Assembly: GCA_017399405.1 (NCBI GenBank)
Contig: JAFQCT010000012.1
Coordinates: forward strand, 248,001 to 312,000
DNA length: 64,000 nucleotides
DNA from: Clostridia bacterium
GTDB lineage: Bacteria > Bacillota > Clostridia > Oscillospirales > Acutalibacteraceae
Reading direction: 5' to 3'
A program made the translations under genes and the position numbers. Shown in pieces: positions 1-6,584 of the stretch (positions are counted from its first letter, which is position 1; the number at the start of each line of letters is the position of its first letter). Under the pieces are notes generated by a model, which had not been told where the DNA came from, did no database searches, and was given only the letters and a program-made list of their open reading frames with translations.

Positions 1-1084
1 GTTTTGCCTTTTCAGGAGTTAAATCCATCATTGTAGGACGGATTGCTTCGTGACCGTCTTGTGCATTTGCTTTTGTCTTGTAATATCTTGGTTTTTCAGG
101 AAGATACTCTGCACCAAATGTGTTTCTGATAAAGTCATTACCCGCTGCTCGTGCTTCTTCTGAAATGCGAAGAGAGTCAGTTCTCATATAAGTGATAAGA
201 CCAACTGCACCGATGCCCTGAATTTCAACACCTTCGTAAAGTTCCTGTGCAACTTTCATTGTTTTCTTTGCCTGGAAGTTGAGTTTACGAGATGCTTCTT
301 GCTGAAGTGTTGATGTTGTGAAAGGAGGTGCTGGCTGACGATTACGAACACCTTTTTTAACTGAAACTGCTGTGTATTCAGCGTTGTGGAGTCGAGCAAG
401 ATACATATCGCTTTGCTCTTTGTTTGTAATCTTAACTTTGCCTGTTTCGTCACCTACAAATGTTGCGTTAAACGCTTTTCTTGATGATGGGGCTAACATT
501 TTAGCATCAAGAGTCCAATACTCTTCAGGCACAAATGCACAGATTTCATTTTCACGGTCAACAACAAGACGAACTGCAACTGACTGAACTCGTCCTGCAG
601 ATAATCCACGGCGGATTTTCTGTGAAATAAAGGGACTAAGCATATAGCCCACAAGTCTGTCAAGAATTCTTCTTGCTTGCTGAGCGTTTACAAGGTCAAT
701 ATCAATTTTTTCGATATTTTCGATACCTTTTGTAACGCTGTTTTTATTGATTTCGTTAAATTTAACTCTGTTAAAATCATTCAAATCAAGGTCTAAAAGT
801 GTTGCCAAGTGCCATGAAATAGCTTCTCCCTCACGGTCAGGGTCGGCTGCAAGAATAACTGCTTCTGATTTGTCGGCAAGTTCTTTTAACTCTTTTACAA
901 GTTTTTCTTTGCCCTTGATTACCATATATTTTGGAGCAAAATCATTCTTAACATCAACGCTGAGTTTAGCCGCGGGCAAATCGCGTACATGACCTTTTGA
1001 AGAAACAACTTTATAGTCACTTCCAAGGTATTTTTGAATACTTTTTGCTTTTGATGGAGATTCGACAATAACAAGTTTTGACAT
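1..1084 (-). CDS. topA: DNA topoisomerase I, N-terminal part (runs off the window)
   Basis: Type IA topoisomerase, which relaxes negatively supercoiled DNA by transient cleavage of one strand. The visible 361 residues open with the Toprim signature SKLVIVESPSKAKSI, carry the acidic DPDREGEA motif, and reach the catalytic tyrosine region GLITYMRTDS. The C-terminal part and zinc fingers lie beyond position 1. The ATG is at 1084-1082, 32 bases after the dprA stop, so it is probably the last gene of the trmH-dprA-topA group, an arrangement common in Firmicutes. The family call is certain. Only the completeness of the 3' end cannot be judged. Confidence 0.97.
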   Translation of the reverse strand, partial: MSKLVIVESPSKAKSIQKYLGSDYKVVSSKGHVRDLPAAKLSVDVKNDFAPKYMVIKGKEKLVKELKELADKSEAVILAADPDREGEAISWHLATLLDLDLNDFNRVKFNEINKNSVTKGIENIEKIDIDLVNAQQARRILDRLVGYMLSPFISQKIRRGLSAGRVQSVAVRLVVDRENEICAFVPEEYWTLDAKMLAPSSRKAFNATFVGDETGKVKITNKEQSDMYLARLHNAEYTAVSVKKGVRNRQPAPPFTTSTLQQEASRKLNFQAKKTMKVAQELYEGVEIQGIGAVGLITYMRTDSLRISEEARAAGNDFIRNTFGAEYLPEKPRYYKTKANAQDGHEAIRPTMMDLTPEKAK

Positions 1085-1116
1085 ATATCATCATCCTAAA
1101 ATCATAGATTTTTGTT

Positions 1117-2322
1117 TTAATTTATTTTATATCGTCTGCCACTCATCTGAGTAACAAGACCATAAATTTCAAGTTCTGTAATTGCAGATAAGATTTTATC
1201 TGTTGAAAGATTGCAACCCATTGTAATTTCATCTATGTGAACGGGTTCTGCACCTATAAAATCATAAACTTTTAATGCATTCTCGGTTAAATATGACGGT
1301 GCAGGCTTTTTAACAAGTTTTTGAGGCTGTGACTTTTGATTTTCTTCTTTAACCACAGTTTTTTCTGCTTGCTTTTCTTCAAGATATTTTTGTGTACGCC
1401 TTATAATCTCGTCATCAGGGAATCTTTCTTTAATATTCAGTTTATCATAAAACTTATAACAATATTCCTCTAAAATATCGTTAGGAGAAAATACTGCTCT
1501 CGCCCCATTACGAATAAGATTATTTGTGCCTAAAAATGAGGAACTTACCAAGTCACCAGGCACTGCAAAAACATCTCTGCCTTGTTCACTTGCAAGACGG
1601 GCTGTAATAAGTGAGCCACTACGCTCGCCTGCTTCAACCACAACTGTTCCGAGAGTAAGGCCCGAAATAATACGGTTACGAAGTGGAAATGTTGTTCGGC
1701 TTGCAGGTGTGAATGGAGGAAACTCTGTAACCAATGCACCATTTTTTGTAATCTGTTGACGCAAGTCTTCGTTATCCATTAAATACTTTGTACCAAGACC
1801 GCAACCAAGTACACAGATTGTTTTACCCTTTTCATCAAGTGCACCTCTGTGAGCGGCACTATCAATACCCAACGCACCACCTGAAACAATAGTAAAGCCT
1901 ACACTTGCCATTGCAGATGATAAGGCACGGGCAACTGACACACCATAGTCAGATGCTTTTCTTGCCCCTACAACTGAAACTGACAACTCACTTGTAAGTG
2001 TAGTTTCATCACCGTCAACAAACAAAACGAGAGGCAAATCTTGTAATGTAAGCAAGTTAGGTGGGTAATATTCACTTGACGGTGTTACGATTTTCCAACC
2101 ATTTTCTTTTGAAACTCTTAAAATCTCCTCCGCTTTTTCGATGGGGAAGCTTTTAAGCTTTTCAATGCGTTTTTTCGTTAGTACATTAAGTTTGAACAGT
2201 TCATTAAAAGTTGTACCGTAAATCTCATAAGGATTCCATTCGTAATATGAAACCAAATCAAGACAAGATGCACCCGCACCTAAGCCACAGGACAACCAAA
2301 CCCAATATAAGTCGTAGTTCAT
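1117..2322 (-). CDS. dprA: DNA-processing protein DprA/Smf
   Basis: DprA binds incoming single-stranded DNA and loads RecA during natural transformation; it is widespread even in species not known to be competent. The 401-residue protein has an N-terminal SAM-like helical region, a Rossmann-like core with GARKASDYG (about 119-127) and GGALGIDSAAHRG (148-160), then LRNRIISGL and GSLITARLA, and a C-terminal winged-helix domain from about 335. The start chosen is the ATG at 2322, because it forms an ATGA overlap with the trmH stop. An upstream in-frame ATG at 2337 would add five residues inside trmH. Translational coupling to trmH is likely. Confidence 0.95.
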   Translation of the reverse strand: MNYDLYWVWLSCGLGAGASCLDLVSYYEWNPYEIYGTTFNELFKLNVLTKKRIEKLKSFPIEKAEEILRVSKENGWKIVTPSSEYYPPNLLTLQDLPLVLFVDGDETTLTSELSVSVVGARKASDYGVSVARALSSAMASVGFTIVSGGALGIDSAAHRGALDEKGKTICVLGCGLGTKYLMDNEDLRQQITKNGALVTEFPPFTPASRTTFPLRNRIISGLTLGTVVVEAGERSGSLITARLASEQGRDVFAVPGDLVSSSFLGTNNLIRNGARAVFSPNDILEEYCYKFYDKLNIKERFPDDEIIRRTQKYLEEKQAEKTVVKEENQKSQPQKLVKKPAPSYLTENALKVYDFIGAEPVHIDEITMGCNLSTDKILSAITELEIYGLVTQMSGRRYKIN

Positions 2323-3101
2323 TTTACCAATTCCCACATTGTTATTGATGCAGCTGCAGCAGCGTTAAGGGATTCTGCCCTACCCTGCATTTTTATTGTG
2401 ATTTTCTTGTCACAAACATCAATAATTTCCTTTGACACACCATTACCCTCATTACCGATAACACAAAGTGCACCTTTCCCAAAATCCGTTTTTGTAATAT
2501 CTTCGGCATCACGGTCAGGAACGGTTGCAAAACTCATAATACCCACATTTTTACAAAGTGCGATTTCATCTTCAAGATTTTTACACACTTTAACGGGCAA
2601 ACGGAACAACGCCCCCATTGACGCACGAAGTGCTTTTGGATTATAAATATCACATCCACCACAAATAACCATACCGTCAATACCGAATGCTTCAGCAGTA
2701 CGGGAAATTGCACCTAAATTGTCAGGATTCTGAATAGTATCAAGAGCAATATATCTTCTGCCACTCTCATATTCAAAATTGTTTGAACGCATTTTCACAG
2801 CACACACAACGCCTTGCGGGGTTACTGTGTCACTTATACTTTTAAGTACATCTTCACTTACAAAATAAAAATCACTACAAGCATTTTTGAGTTCATTTAT
2901 ACTGTCAGCATACTTTTCAGCACAAGTTTCAGTACAGAAAACAGATGTTATTTCGCACCCGCTTTTTACTGCATCACAACAAAGCCTTACGCCCTCAAGC
3001 ACGAAAAGCCCACTGTTTTTACGGTCTTTTGAAGATGTCAAAAGAGCCTTGATTTCTTTAATTTTCGGGTTATTTTTAGCGGTTATAACAAAATCTTTCA
3101 T
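2319..3101 (-). CDS. TrmH/SpoU-family RNA 2'-O-methyltransferase
   Basis: SPOUT-fold methyltransferase that would use S-adenosylmethionine to methylate a ribose 2'-OH in rRNA or tRNA. The N-terminal about 100 residues form the L30e-like substrate-binding domain. The catalytic domain has motif 1 (LDTIQNPDNLGAISRTAEAFG, 119-140), motif 2 (IGNEGNGVS) and motif 3 (MQGRAESLNAAAAASI, near the C-terminus). Length, 260 residues, fits the family. The exact RNA target is not predictable. It lies 57 bases after rplT, with a terminator in the gap and only a weak Shine-Dalgarno, so expression is probably lower than that of the ribosomal genes. Confidence 0.92.
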   Translation of the reverse strand: MKDFVITAKNNPKIKEIKALLTSSKDRKNSGLFVLEGVRLCCDAVKSGCEITSVFCTETCAEKYADSINELKNACSDFYFVSEDVLKSISDTVTPQGVVCAVKMRSNNFEYESGRRYIALDTIQNPDNLGAISRTAEAFGIDGMVICGGCDIYNPKALRASMGALFRLPVKVCKNLEDEIALCKNVGIMSFATVPDRDAEDITKTDFGKGALCVIGNEGNGVSKEIIDVCDKKITIKMQGRAESLNAAAAASITMWELVK

Positions 3102-3117
3102 AATTCAAAAAACGGAA

Positions 3118-3151
3118 AAACCACGCGCGAGGGAAATCCTCATGCGTGGTT
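3118..3151 (-). terminator. Intrinsic terminator between rplT and trmH
   Basis: On the minus strand a stem AACCACGC/GCGTGGTT encloses a smaller GAGG/CCTC stem and is followed by TTTCCGTTTTTT. It sits between the rplT stop and the trmH start, so it should end most infC-rpmI-rplT transcription. The trmH-dprA-topA part would then depend on read-through or an unseen promoter. Confidence 0.8.
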
Positions 3152-3157
3152 AAATTC

Positions 3158-3514
3158 TTATTTAAGAGCTTCTTTAGCTTTTTCTGTAAGAGCTGTGAAT
3201 GCTGCAGGGTCTGCAATAGCAATTTCTGAAAGCATTTTTCTGTTAAGGTCAATACCAGCTTTTTTAAGGCCATTGATGAATGTTGAGTAGTTCATACCAT
3301 TCATTTTGCAAGCAGCTGAAATTCTTGTAATCCAGAGTTTTCTGAAATCGCGTTTCTTCTGCTTTCTGCCGATGTAAGCATAGTTACCGCTCTTCATAAC
3401 TGCCTGTTTAGCTGTTCTGAAAAGTTTGCTCTTTGAACCATAGTAACCCTTAGCGAGTTTTAATACTTTATTTCTTCTTTTGCGAGTCATCATCGCACCT
3501 TTAACACGTGCCAT
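3158..3514 (-). CDS. rplT: 50S ribosomal protein L20
   Basis: Large-subunit protein needed early in 50S assembly. It also acts as translational repressor of its own operon in several bacteria. The 118 residues begin [24 protein letters not shown], typical of L20 in start and length, with the basic N-terminal extension that threads into 23S rRNA and the conserved [11 protein letters not shown] stretch. It is third in the infC-rpmI-rplT operon and ends just before an intrinsic terminator. The structured leader upstream of infC is a plausible site for L20 feedback. Confidence 0.98.
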   Translation of the reverse strand: MARVKGAMMTRKRRNKVLKLAKGYYGSKSKLFRTAKQAVMKSGNYAYIGRKQKKRDFRKLWITRISAACKMNGMNYSTFINGLKKAGIDLNRKMLSEIAIADPAAFTALTEKAKEALK

Positions 3515-3571
3515 TTCTCTTTACCTCCGATAGTGTACTTTCGTTTAATCTGCGCTTATGCGCTCTTCTTT

Positions 3572-3769
3572 TTATTTGTAAGGAATAAGACGCTTAATCT
3601 GTGCTGTATTTGTCTTATCAGCAACAGCGTTCTTGCGAAGTCCTCTTTTTCTCTTTGTGCTCTTCTTTGTTAAGATGTGAGACTTGTTAGCGTGTGCTCT
3701 GATTGGCTTGCCGTTCTTTGAAAGCTTAAATCTTTTTTTAGCTCCGCTATGTGTTTTAATCTTTGGCAT
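3572..3769 (-). CDS. rpmI: 50S ribosomal protein L35
   Basis: Small basic large-subunit protein of 65 residues, beginning [21 protein letters not shown] and containing the [16 protein letters not shown] stretch characteristic of L35. It lies 36 bases downstream of infC and 57 bases upstream of rplT, the standard bacterial order. An AGGAGGATATTATT-type Shine-Dalgarno precedes the ATG. Nothing unusual. Confidence 0.98.
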   Translation of the reverse strand: MPKIKTHSGAKKRFKLSKNGKPIRAHANKSHILTKKSTKRKRGLRKNAVADKTNTAQIKRLIPYK

Positions 3770-3805
3770 AATAATATCCTCCTAATTTGATATAGATTTA
3801 CTACC

Positions 3806-4324
3806 TTATTTTACACCTTTTGGTGACAAGAACATAAGCATTTGACGACCTTCAAGTTTAGCAGGTTTGTCAACATTGCCGAGTTCTTCAACTGCAACTG
3901 CAAAACGCTCCATAATACCGTTACCCAAATGTGCGTGAGCCATTTCACGACCTCTAAAACGGATTGAAACCTTAACTTTGTTGCCTGCCTTTAAGAACTT
4001 AAGGGCATGATTTACCTTTGTATCAAAGTCATGAGTATCAATGTTTACAGAAAGACGAATTTCTTTAGTTTCAATAACTTTCTGATTTTTCTTTGCTTCT
4101 TTTTCTTTCTTTGCCTTGTCAAAACGATACTTACCATAGTCCATAATCTTACAAACTGGTGGTTGAGCGTTAGGGGCAATTTTTACAAGGTCAAGACTGC
4201 GTTTTTCAGCTTCTTTGTAAGCGTCTTTAGCAGACATAATTCCAAGTTGTTCACCGTCATCGGTAATAACTCTGACCTCTTTGTCGCGGATTTCTTCATT
4301 GATTTGCAATTCTTTGGTACTGAT
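3806..4324 (-). CDS. infC: Translation initiation factor IF-3, probable AUC start
   Basis: IF-3 binds the 30S subunit, keeps subunits apart and rejects wrong start codons. From the proposed start the protein is 172 residues: ISTKELQINEEIRDKEVRVI (N-domain), a lysine-rich linker, and a C-domain ending in MLMFLSPKGVK. No ATG, GTG or TTG is suitably placed. The Shine-Dalgarno AAAGAGGTG (4340-4332) lies 7 bases before an in-frame ATC at 4324-4322, and the following residues align with the known Bacillus IF-3 N-terminus. An in-frame ATG at 4399 would add 25 non-homologous residues inside the leader. A non-standard start (AUU elsewhere) is the known basis of IF-3 autoregulation; AUC here is an inference. 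Confidence 0.93.
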   Translation of the reverse strand: MSTKELQINEEIRDKEVRVITDDGEQLGIMSAKDAYKEAEKRSLDLVKIAPNAQPPVCKIMDYGKYRFDKAKKEKEAKKNQKVIETKEIRLSVNIDTHDFDTKVNHALKFLKAGNKVKVSIRFRGREMAHAHLGNGIMERFAVAVEELGNVDKPAKLEGRQMLMFLSPKGVK

Positions 4325-4476
4325 AAATAAACACCTCTTTAAGCCCGTAGGCGAATTAAAAATGCGAACAGAAATTCTGCCCGCACCAATACAAATCAAA
4401 CTTAAAAACTAAGTATTGACCAGCCAACTTAAAGTCAGTCAGGTGAGAACAAAAATCTGTTCTGCTTTATTTTGCT
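4325..4476 (-). promoter_or_regulatory. Structured infC mRNA leader with attenuator-like hairpin (L20-leader candidate)
   Basis: About 150 bases separate the infC promoter from the start. On the minus strand an early hairpin AGAACA..TGTTCT is followed by a 10-bp stem, GCGGGCAGAA pairing with TTCTGTTCGC (two G-T pairs), and then ATTTTTAATT. That is the form of an intrinsic terminator just before the infC Shine-Dalgarno. Known infC-rpmI-rplT leaders in Firmicutes bind L20 and attenuate in this way. The match here rests on position and shape; no covariance search was possible. Confidence 0.6.
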
Positions 4477-4481
4477 CTGTT

Positions 4482-4509
4482 ATTATAACACAAAAATATA
4501 GTTTGTCAA
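4482..4509 (-). promoter_or_regulatory. Consensus promoter of the infC operon
   Basis: On the minus strand TTGACA (4509-4504), a 16-base spacer and TATAAT (4487-4482): perfect matches to both sigma-A boxes. Strength fits a ribosomal-protein operon. Confidence 0.85.
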
Positions 4510-4527
4510 CAATATTTTGAAAAAATT

Positions 4528-4742
4528 ATCCCGACAAATTAGAGTTTGTCGGGATGTTAAAGAATAAAGAATAGTGAATAAAGAATAAAGTCGGAACTGC
4601 GTTGCGATTATAAAATCCCCCCTCAGTCGCTTCGCGACAGCTCCCCCTCAAGGGTGGAGCCCAATATAGCCTTCCCCCTACGAGGGGAAGGTGGCACGAA
4701 CGAAGTGAGTGACGGAAGGGGGGCAAAGATTTCGACAAACTC
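4528..4742. repeat. Composite intergenic element A with inverted ends GAGTTTGTCG
   Basis: The left end is an 11-bp hairpin ATCCCGACAAA/TTTGTCGGGAT containing GAGTTTGTCG (4542-4551). The right end carries its inverse CGACAAACTC (4733-4742). Between them lie short A/T-rich words (AGAATAAAGAATAGTGAATA), a hairpin GTCGC-TTC-GCGAC, and a CCTTCCCC/GGGGAAGG stem (4670-4691) followed by GGTGGCA..GACGGAAGGGG. The ends resemble those of the element at 45.3 kb, and the CCTTCCCC module recurs in altered form at 54.85 kb. It fills the gap between infC and the next gene. An open reading frame across it on the minus strand (4526-4786) is judged spurious. Confidence 0.65.
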
Positions 4743-4761
4743 AAACTTATCAAACAAAATT

Positions 4762-4789
4762 GGGACGCTGTTGGTAATTTCAGCATCCC
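4762..4789 (-). terminator. GGGACGCTG-family hairpin downstream of the 175-residue protein gene
   Basis: Stem GGGACGCTG (4762-4770) pairs with CAGCATCCC (4781-4789) with one G-T pair; on the minus strand it is followed by AATTTTG. It is one of three copies of the same stem in the window (also 54728 and 55449). Confidence 0.65.
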
Positions 4790-4805
4790 TTAAAATCTAA
4801 TATAT

Positions 4806-5333
4806 TTATTTTACTTTTGTAAGAACAAGACCATCTGTTTGAAGATAAAGTTTACCGTCTTCTATTTTATAATCAGTAATAAATTCAGCTGATGTTCCTT
4901 CTTCAATAAATGTGAATTCGCCTCGGTTGATTTGCCAAGTACCTTTTCCGCCCTCTTCTTCGTTGTAATCGTCAACAATGTACTCTAAATCTTCTTCAAG
5001 CCATTGAGTTTTACAATCTTCAAAAGATTTATAACCTGCAGCGATTACATCTTCTTCAGTAACTTCATATTCTTCAAAATACTCGTCATAAGTCTTTAAT
5101 AAAGCTGTTTTTGTTGTTTCGCGGTCCATATACCAACGGTATTCACCTTCAGTAAACTCAAGGAATTCAGTAAGCTCAACATCAACGCCTTCTTCATATT
5201 CAACATCATAAGTATAAGCCCAAGTACCAAGCAATTTCTTTTCAGCGTTTCCGTCAACAATAGCAAGAACTGCTACTACCAAAACAACACCGACAATTGT
5301 TCCTATAAGTCTTTTAACATCAAATTTTTTCAT
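4806..5333 (-). CDS. Hypothetical membrane-anchored protein, acidic ectodomain
   Basis: Not recognised. The 175-residue product has a basic start MKKFDVKRL, one hydrophobic segment (about 9-27, IGTIVGVVLVVAVLAIV), then a strongly acidic extracellular part containing LLGTWAYTYDV and GTWQINRGEFTF. The two GTW..Y/F strands resemble small beta-barrel 'stress' or lipocalin-like domains, but this is only a visual impression. The ATG at 5333 is preceded by AAAGGGG. A longer in-frame start at 5396 would place 21 extra codons inside the promoter. Monocistronic, with its own promoter and terminator. Confidence 0.75.
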   Translation of the reverse strand: MKKFDVKRLIGTIVGVVLVVAVLAIVDGNAEKKLLGTWAYTYDVEYEEGVDVELTEFLEFTEGEYRWYMDRETTKTALLKTYDEYFEEYEVTEEDVIAAGYKSFEDCKTQWLEEDLEYIVDDYNEEEGGKGTWQINRGEFTFIEEGTSAEFITDYKIEDGKLYLQTDGLVLTKVK

Positions 5334-5384
5334 TTTTCCATACCCCTTTTTGTTTCCTATAAAACCTTTTGGTCTTATAGTATC

Positions 5385-5413
5385 AATATAACACAAAAAT
5401 ATTTGTTTTTCAA
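5385..5413 (-). promoter_or_regulatory. Promoter of the 175-residue protein gene
   Basis: Minus strand TTGAAA (5413-5408), 17-base spacer, TATATT (5390-5385). The spacer shares ATATTTTTGTGT with the infC promoter. It supports the shorter start at 5333. Confidence 0.7.
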
Positions 5414-5435
5414 GTATTCATGCTATATTTTAATG

Positions 5436-6158
5436 TTATTTTACGACTACATATCCTGTAATACTTTCTATTTTATAACCTCTAGAATCAAAATTCTTTG
5501 CATGCTTATGCACACAAATACTTGTTGCAGTAACAGTACCATATCCACTACTATCTAATTGGAAATAATCAGATTGAACCTTCATTGTTGTAGAATTATC
5601 AAACACGGTATCGTAATCAAAAGTTATTGATAATTGTATAAAAACATTTTCAAAAACATAGTCTTTATTTCCATGAGTTGTACCGTCAAAAGTAATCGTA
5701 TAATAACCAGGTTCTGGTGTATGTTGATAAATTGTATGACGAACATCAAAATCTAAGTATTCATCATAATTATCTAGCGTTATAGCTATTCGTTCGCCAC
5801 TATTATCATTTTCTGACTCACTACTATTGCTTGAGAAAAGTGGTTTACCTTCTACAGCACTTATCATTAGTATCGCAACCAATATACAGAACAATAATGC
5901 TCCTAAACAAAAGAAGGTGTCCTTTTTACTCCACCCTATAGGACTTTTAATTTCTTTTTCCTTCTGCACATTTTCTTTTTCATTTATTTCAACTTTAAAA
6001 TTTTCTTTTTTACCCATTTTTGTTATATTGGAGTAAACATCTTCCATAAAGCCATCTTTATTTGAAAAAAATTGCTCTACGGGATAGCCACAATGCGGGC
6101 AAGACTTTGCCTTATTTGATATTTCTTTGCCACACTCTTCACACTTGACAAGTGCCAT
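5436..6158 (-). CDS. Zinc-ribbon membrane protein with extracellular domain
   Basis: A 240-residue protein of unknown role. Residues 1-30 hold a zinc ribbon of the form C-x2-C-x10-C-x2-C (CEECGKEISNKAKSCPHC), expected on the cytoplasmic side. A charged stretch is followed by one transmembrane segment (about 80-103, FFCLGALLFCILVAILMI). The extracellular part is beta-rich (YYTITFDGTTHGNKDYVF, YGTVTATSICV), ending YVVVK. Many Firmicutes pair such a zinc-ribbon/TM module with a variable ectodomain. It is divergent from an XRE regulator, and its promoter is bracketed by two copies of a palindrome, so repression by that regulator is likely. Confidence 0.8.
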   Translation of the reverse strand: MALVKCEECGKEISNKAKSCPHCGYPVEQFFSNKDGFMEDVYSNITKMGKKENFKVEINEKENVQKEKEIKSPIGWSKKDTFFCLGALLFCILVAILMISAVEGKPLFSSNSSESENDNSGERIAITLDNYDEYLDFDVRHTIYQHTPEPGYYTITFDGTTHGNKDYVFENVFIQLSITFDYDTVFDNSTTMKVQSDYFQLDSSGYGTVTATSICVHKHAKNFDSRGYKIESITGYVVVK

Positions 6159-6180
6159 AATACCACCTCACACACATTCA

Positions 6181-6252
6181 TAGAACTTATCAGTTCTACA
6201 CAATGAATATATCACAAAATTATGGTAAAGTCAATAGTACTGATAAGTATTA
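6181..6252. promoter_or_regulatory. Divergent control region: promoter flanked by two related operators
   Basis: Operator 1 (6181-6198) is a perfect palindrome TAGAACT-TATC-AGTTCTA. Operator 2 (6235-6252), TAGTACT-GATA-AGTATTA, matches the inverse of operator 1 at 15 of 18 positions. Between them, on the minus strand, lie TTGACT (6234-6229), a 17-base spacer and TATATT (6211-6206). Operator 1 therefore covers the start region of the zinc-ribbon gene. Operator 2 abuts the -35 box and touches the Shine-Dalgarno of the XRE gene. Binding by the XRE protein is inferred. Confidence 0.7.
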
Positions 6253-6265
6253 AGGAGTGAGCGAT

Positions 6266-6481
6266 TTGTATTTTCAAAGATTAAAAGATTTACGCGAAGA
6301 TAAAGATATGAAGCAAGTGCAGATTGCAGAACTTCTCCACATTCAACAAACGGTTTATTCTCGATATGAACGAGGTGTGCAAAATATACCTCTTGAACAT
6401 TTACTTTTTCTCGCAGATTACTATAATGTATCAACAGATTTTATTTTAGGCAGAACAGATAATCCAAAAGTAAATAAATAG
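6266..6481 (+). CDS. XRE-family helix-turn-helix regulator
   Basis: A 71-residue, single-domain Cro/CI-type DNA-binding protein. The helix-turn-helix reads QVQIAELLHIQQTVYSRYERG, followed by the usual PLEHLLFLADYYNVSTDFILGRTD tail. The start is chosen as TTG at 6266, because AAGGAG (6252-6257) lies 8 bases upstream. The GTG at 6257 overlaps that Shine-Dalgarno and is unlikely. It is divergent from the zinc-ribbon gene with two matching palindromes between them, consistent with autoregulation. A terminator follows immediately. Confidence 0.9.
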   Translation: MYFQRLKDLREDKDMKQVQIAELLHIQQTVYSRYERGVQNIPLEHLLFLADYYNVSTDFILGRTDNPKVNK

Positions 6482-6484
6482 ATT

Positions 6485-6510
6485 AACGGGACACAAATTG
6501 TGTCCCGTTT
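6485..6510 (+). terminator. Terminator of the XRE gene
   Basis: AACGGGACACAA pairs with TTGTGTCCCGTT over a minimal loop, followed by TTTCATTTT. It lies 4 bases past the stop codon. The next 40 bases are a decayed short-word repeat (GCACTTTGCATTCTGCATTT...). Confidence 0.8.
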
Positions 6511-6550
6511 CATTTTGCACTTTGCATTCTGCATTTTGAATTCTGCATTA

Positions 6551-6580
6551 AAAAGACGGTCAAAAAATTGACCGTCTTTT
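6551..6580 (-). terminator. Terminator of the alpha/beta-hydrolase gene
   Basis: AAAAGACGGTCAA/TTGACCGTCTTTT with an AAAA loop, just past the stop at 6585. The T-run on both sides suggests it works bidirectionally. Confidence 0.8.
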
Positions 6581-6584
6581 TCTG

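Noticed and set aside
4526-4786. Open reading frame of 86 codons on the minus strand
   Set aside because: It lies entirely inside the composite repeat element and adjoining terminator, with composition set by the hairpins and no Shine-Dalgarno.
6511-6550. Short-word repeat (GCATTCTGCATTT) as a mobile element end
   Set aside because: Too short and irregular; a similar word run at 55500-55527 shares only style, not sequence, so it is treated as decayed low-complexity DNA.
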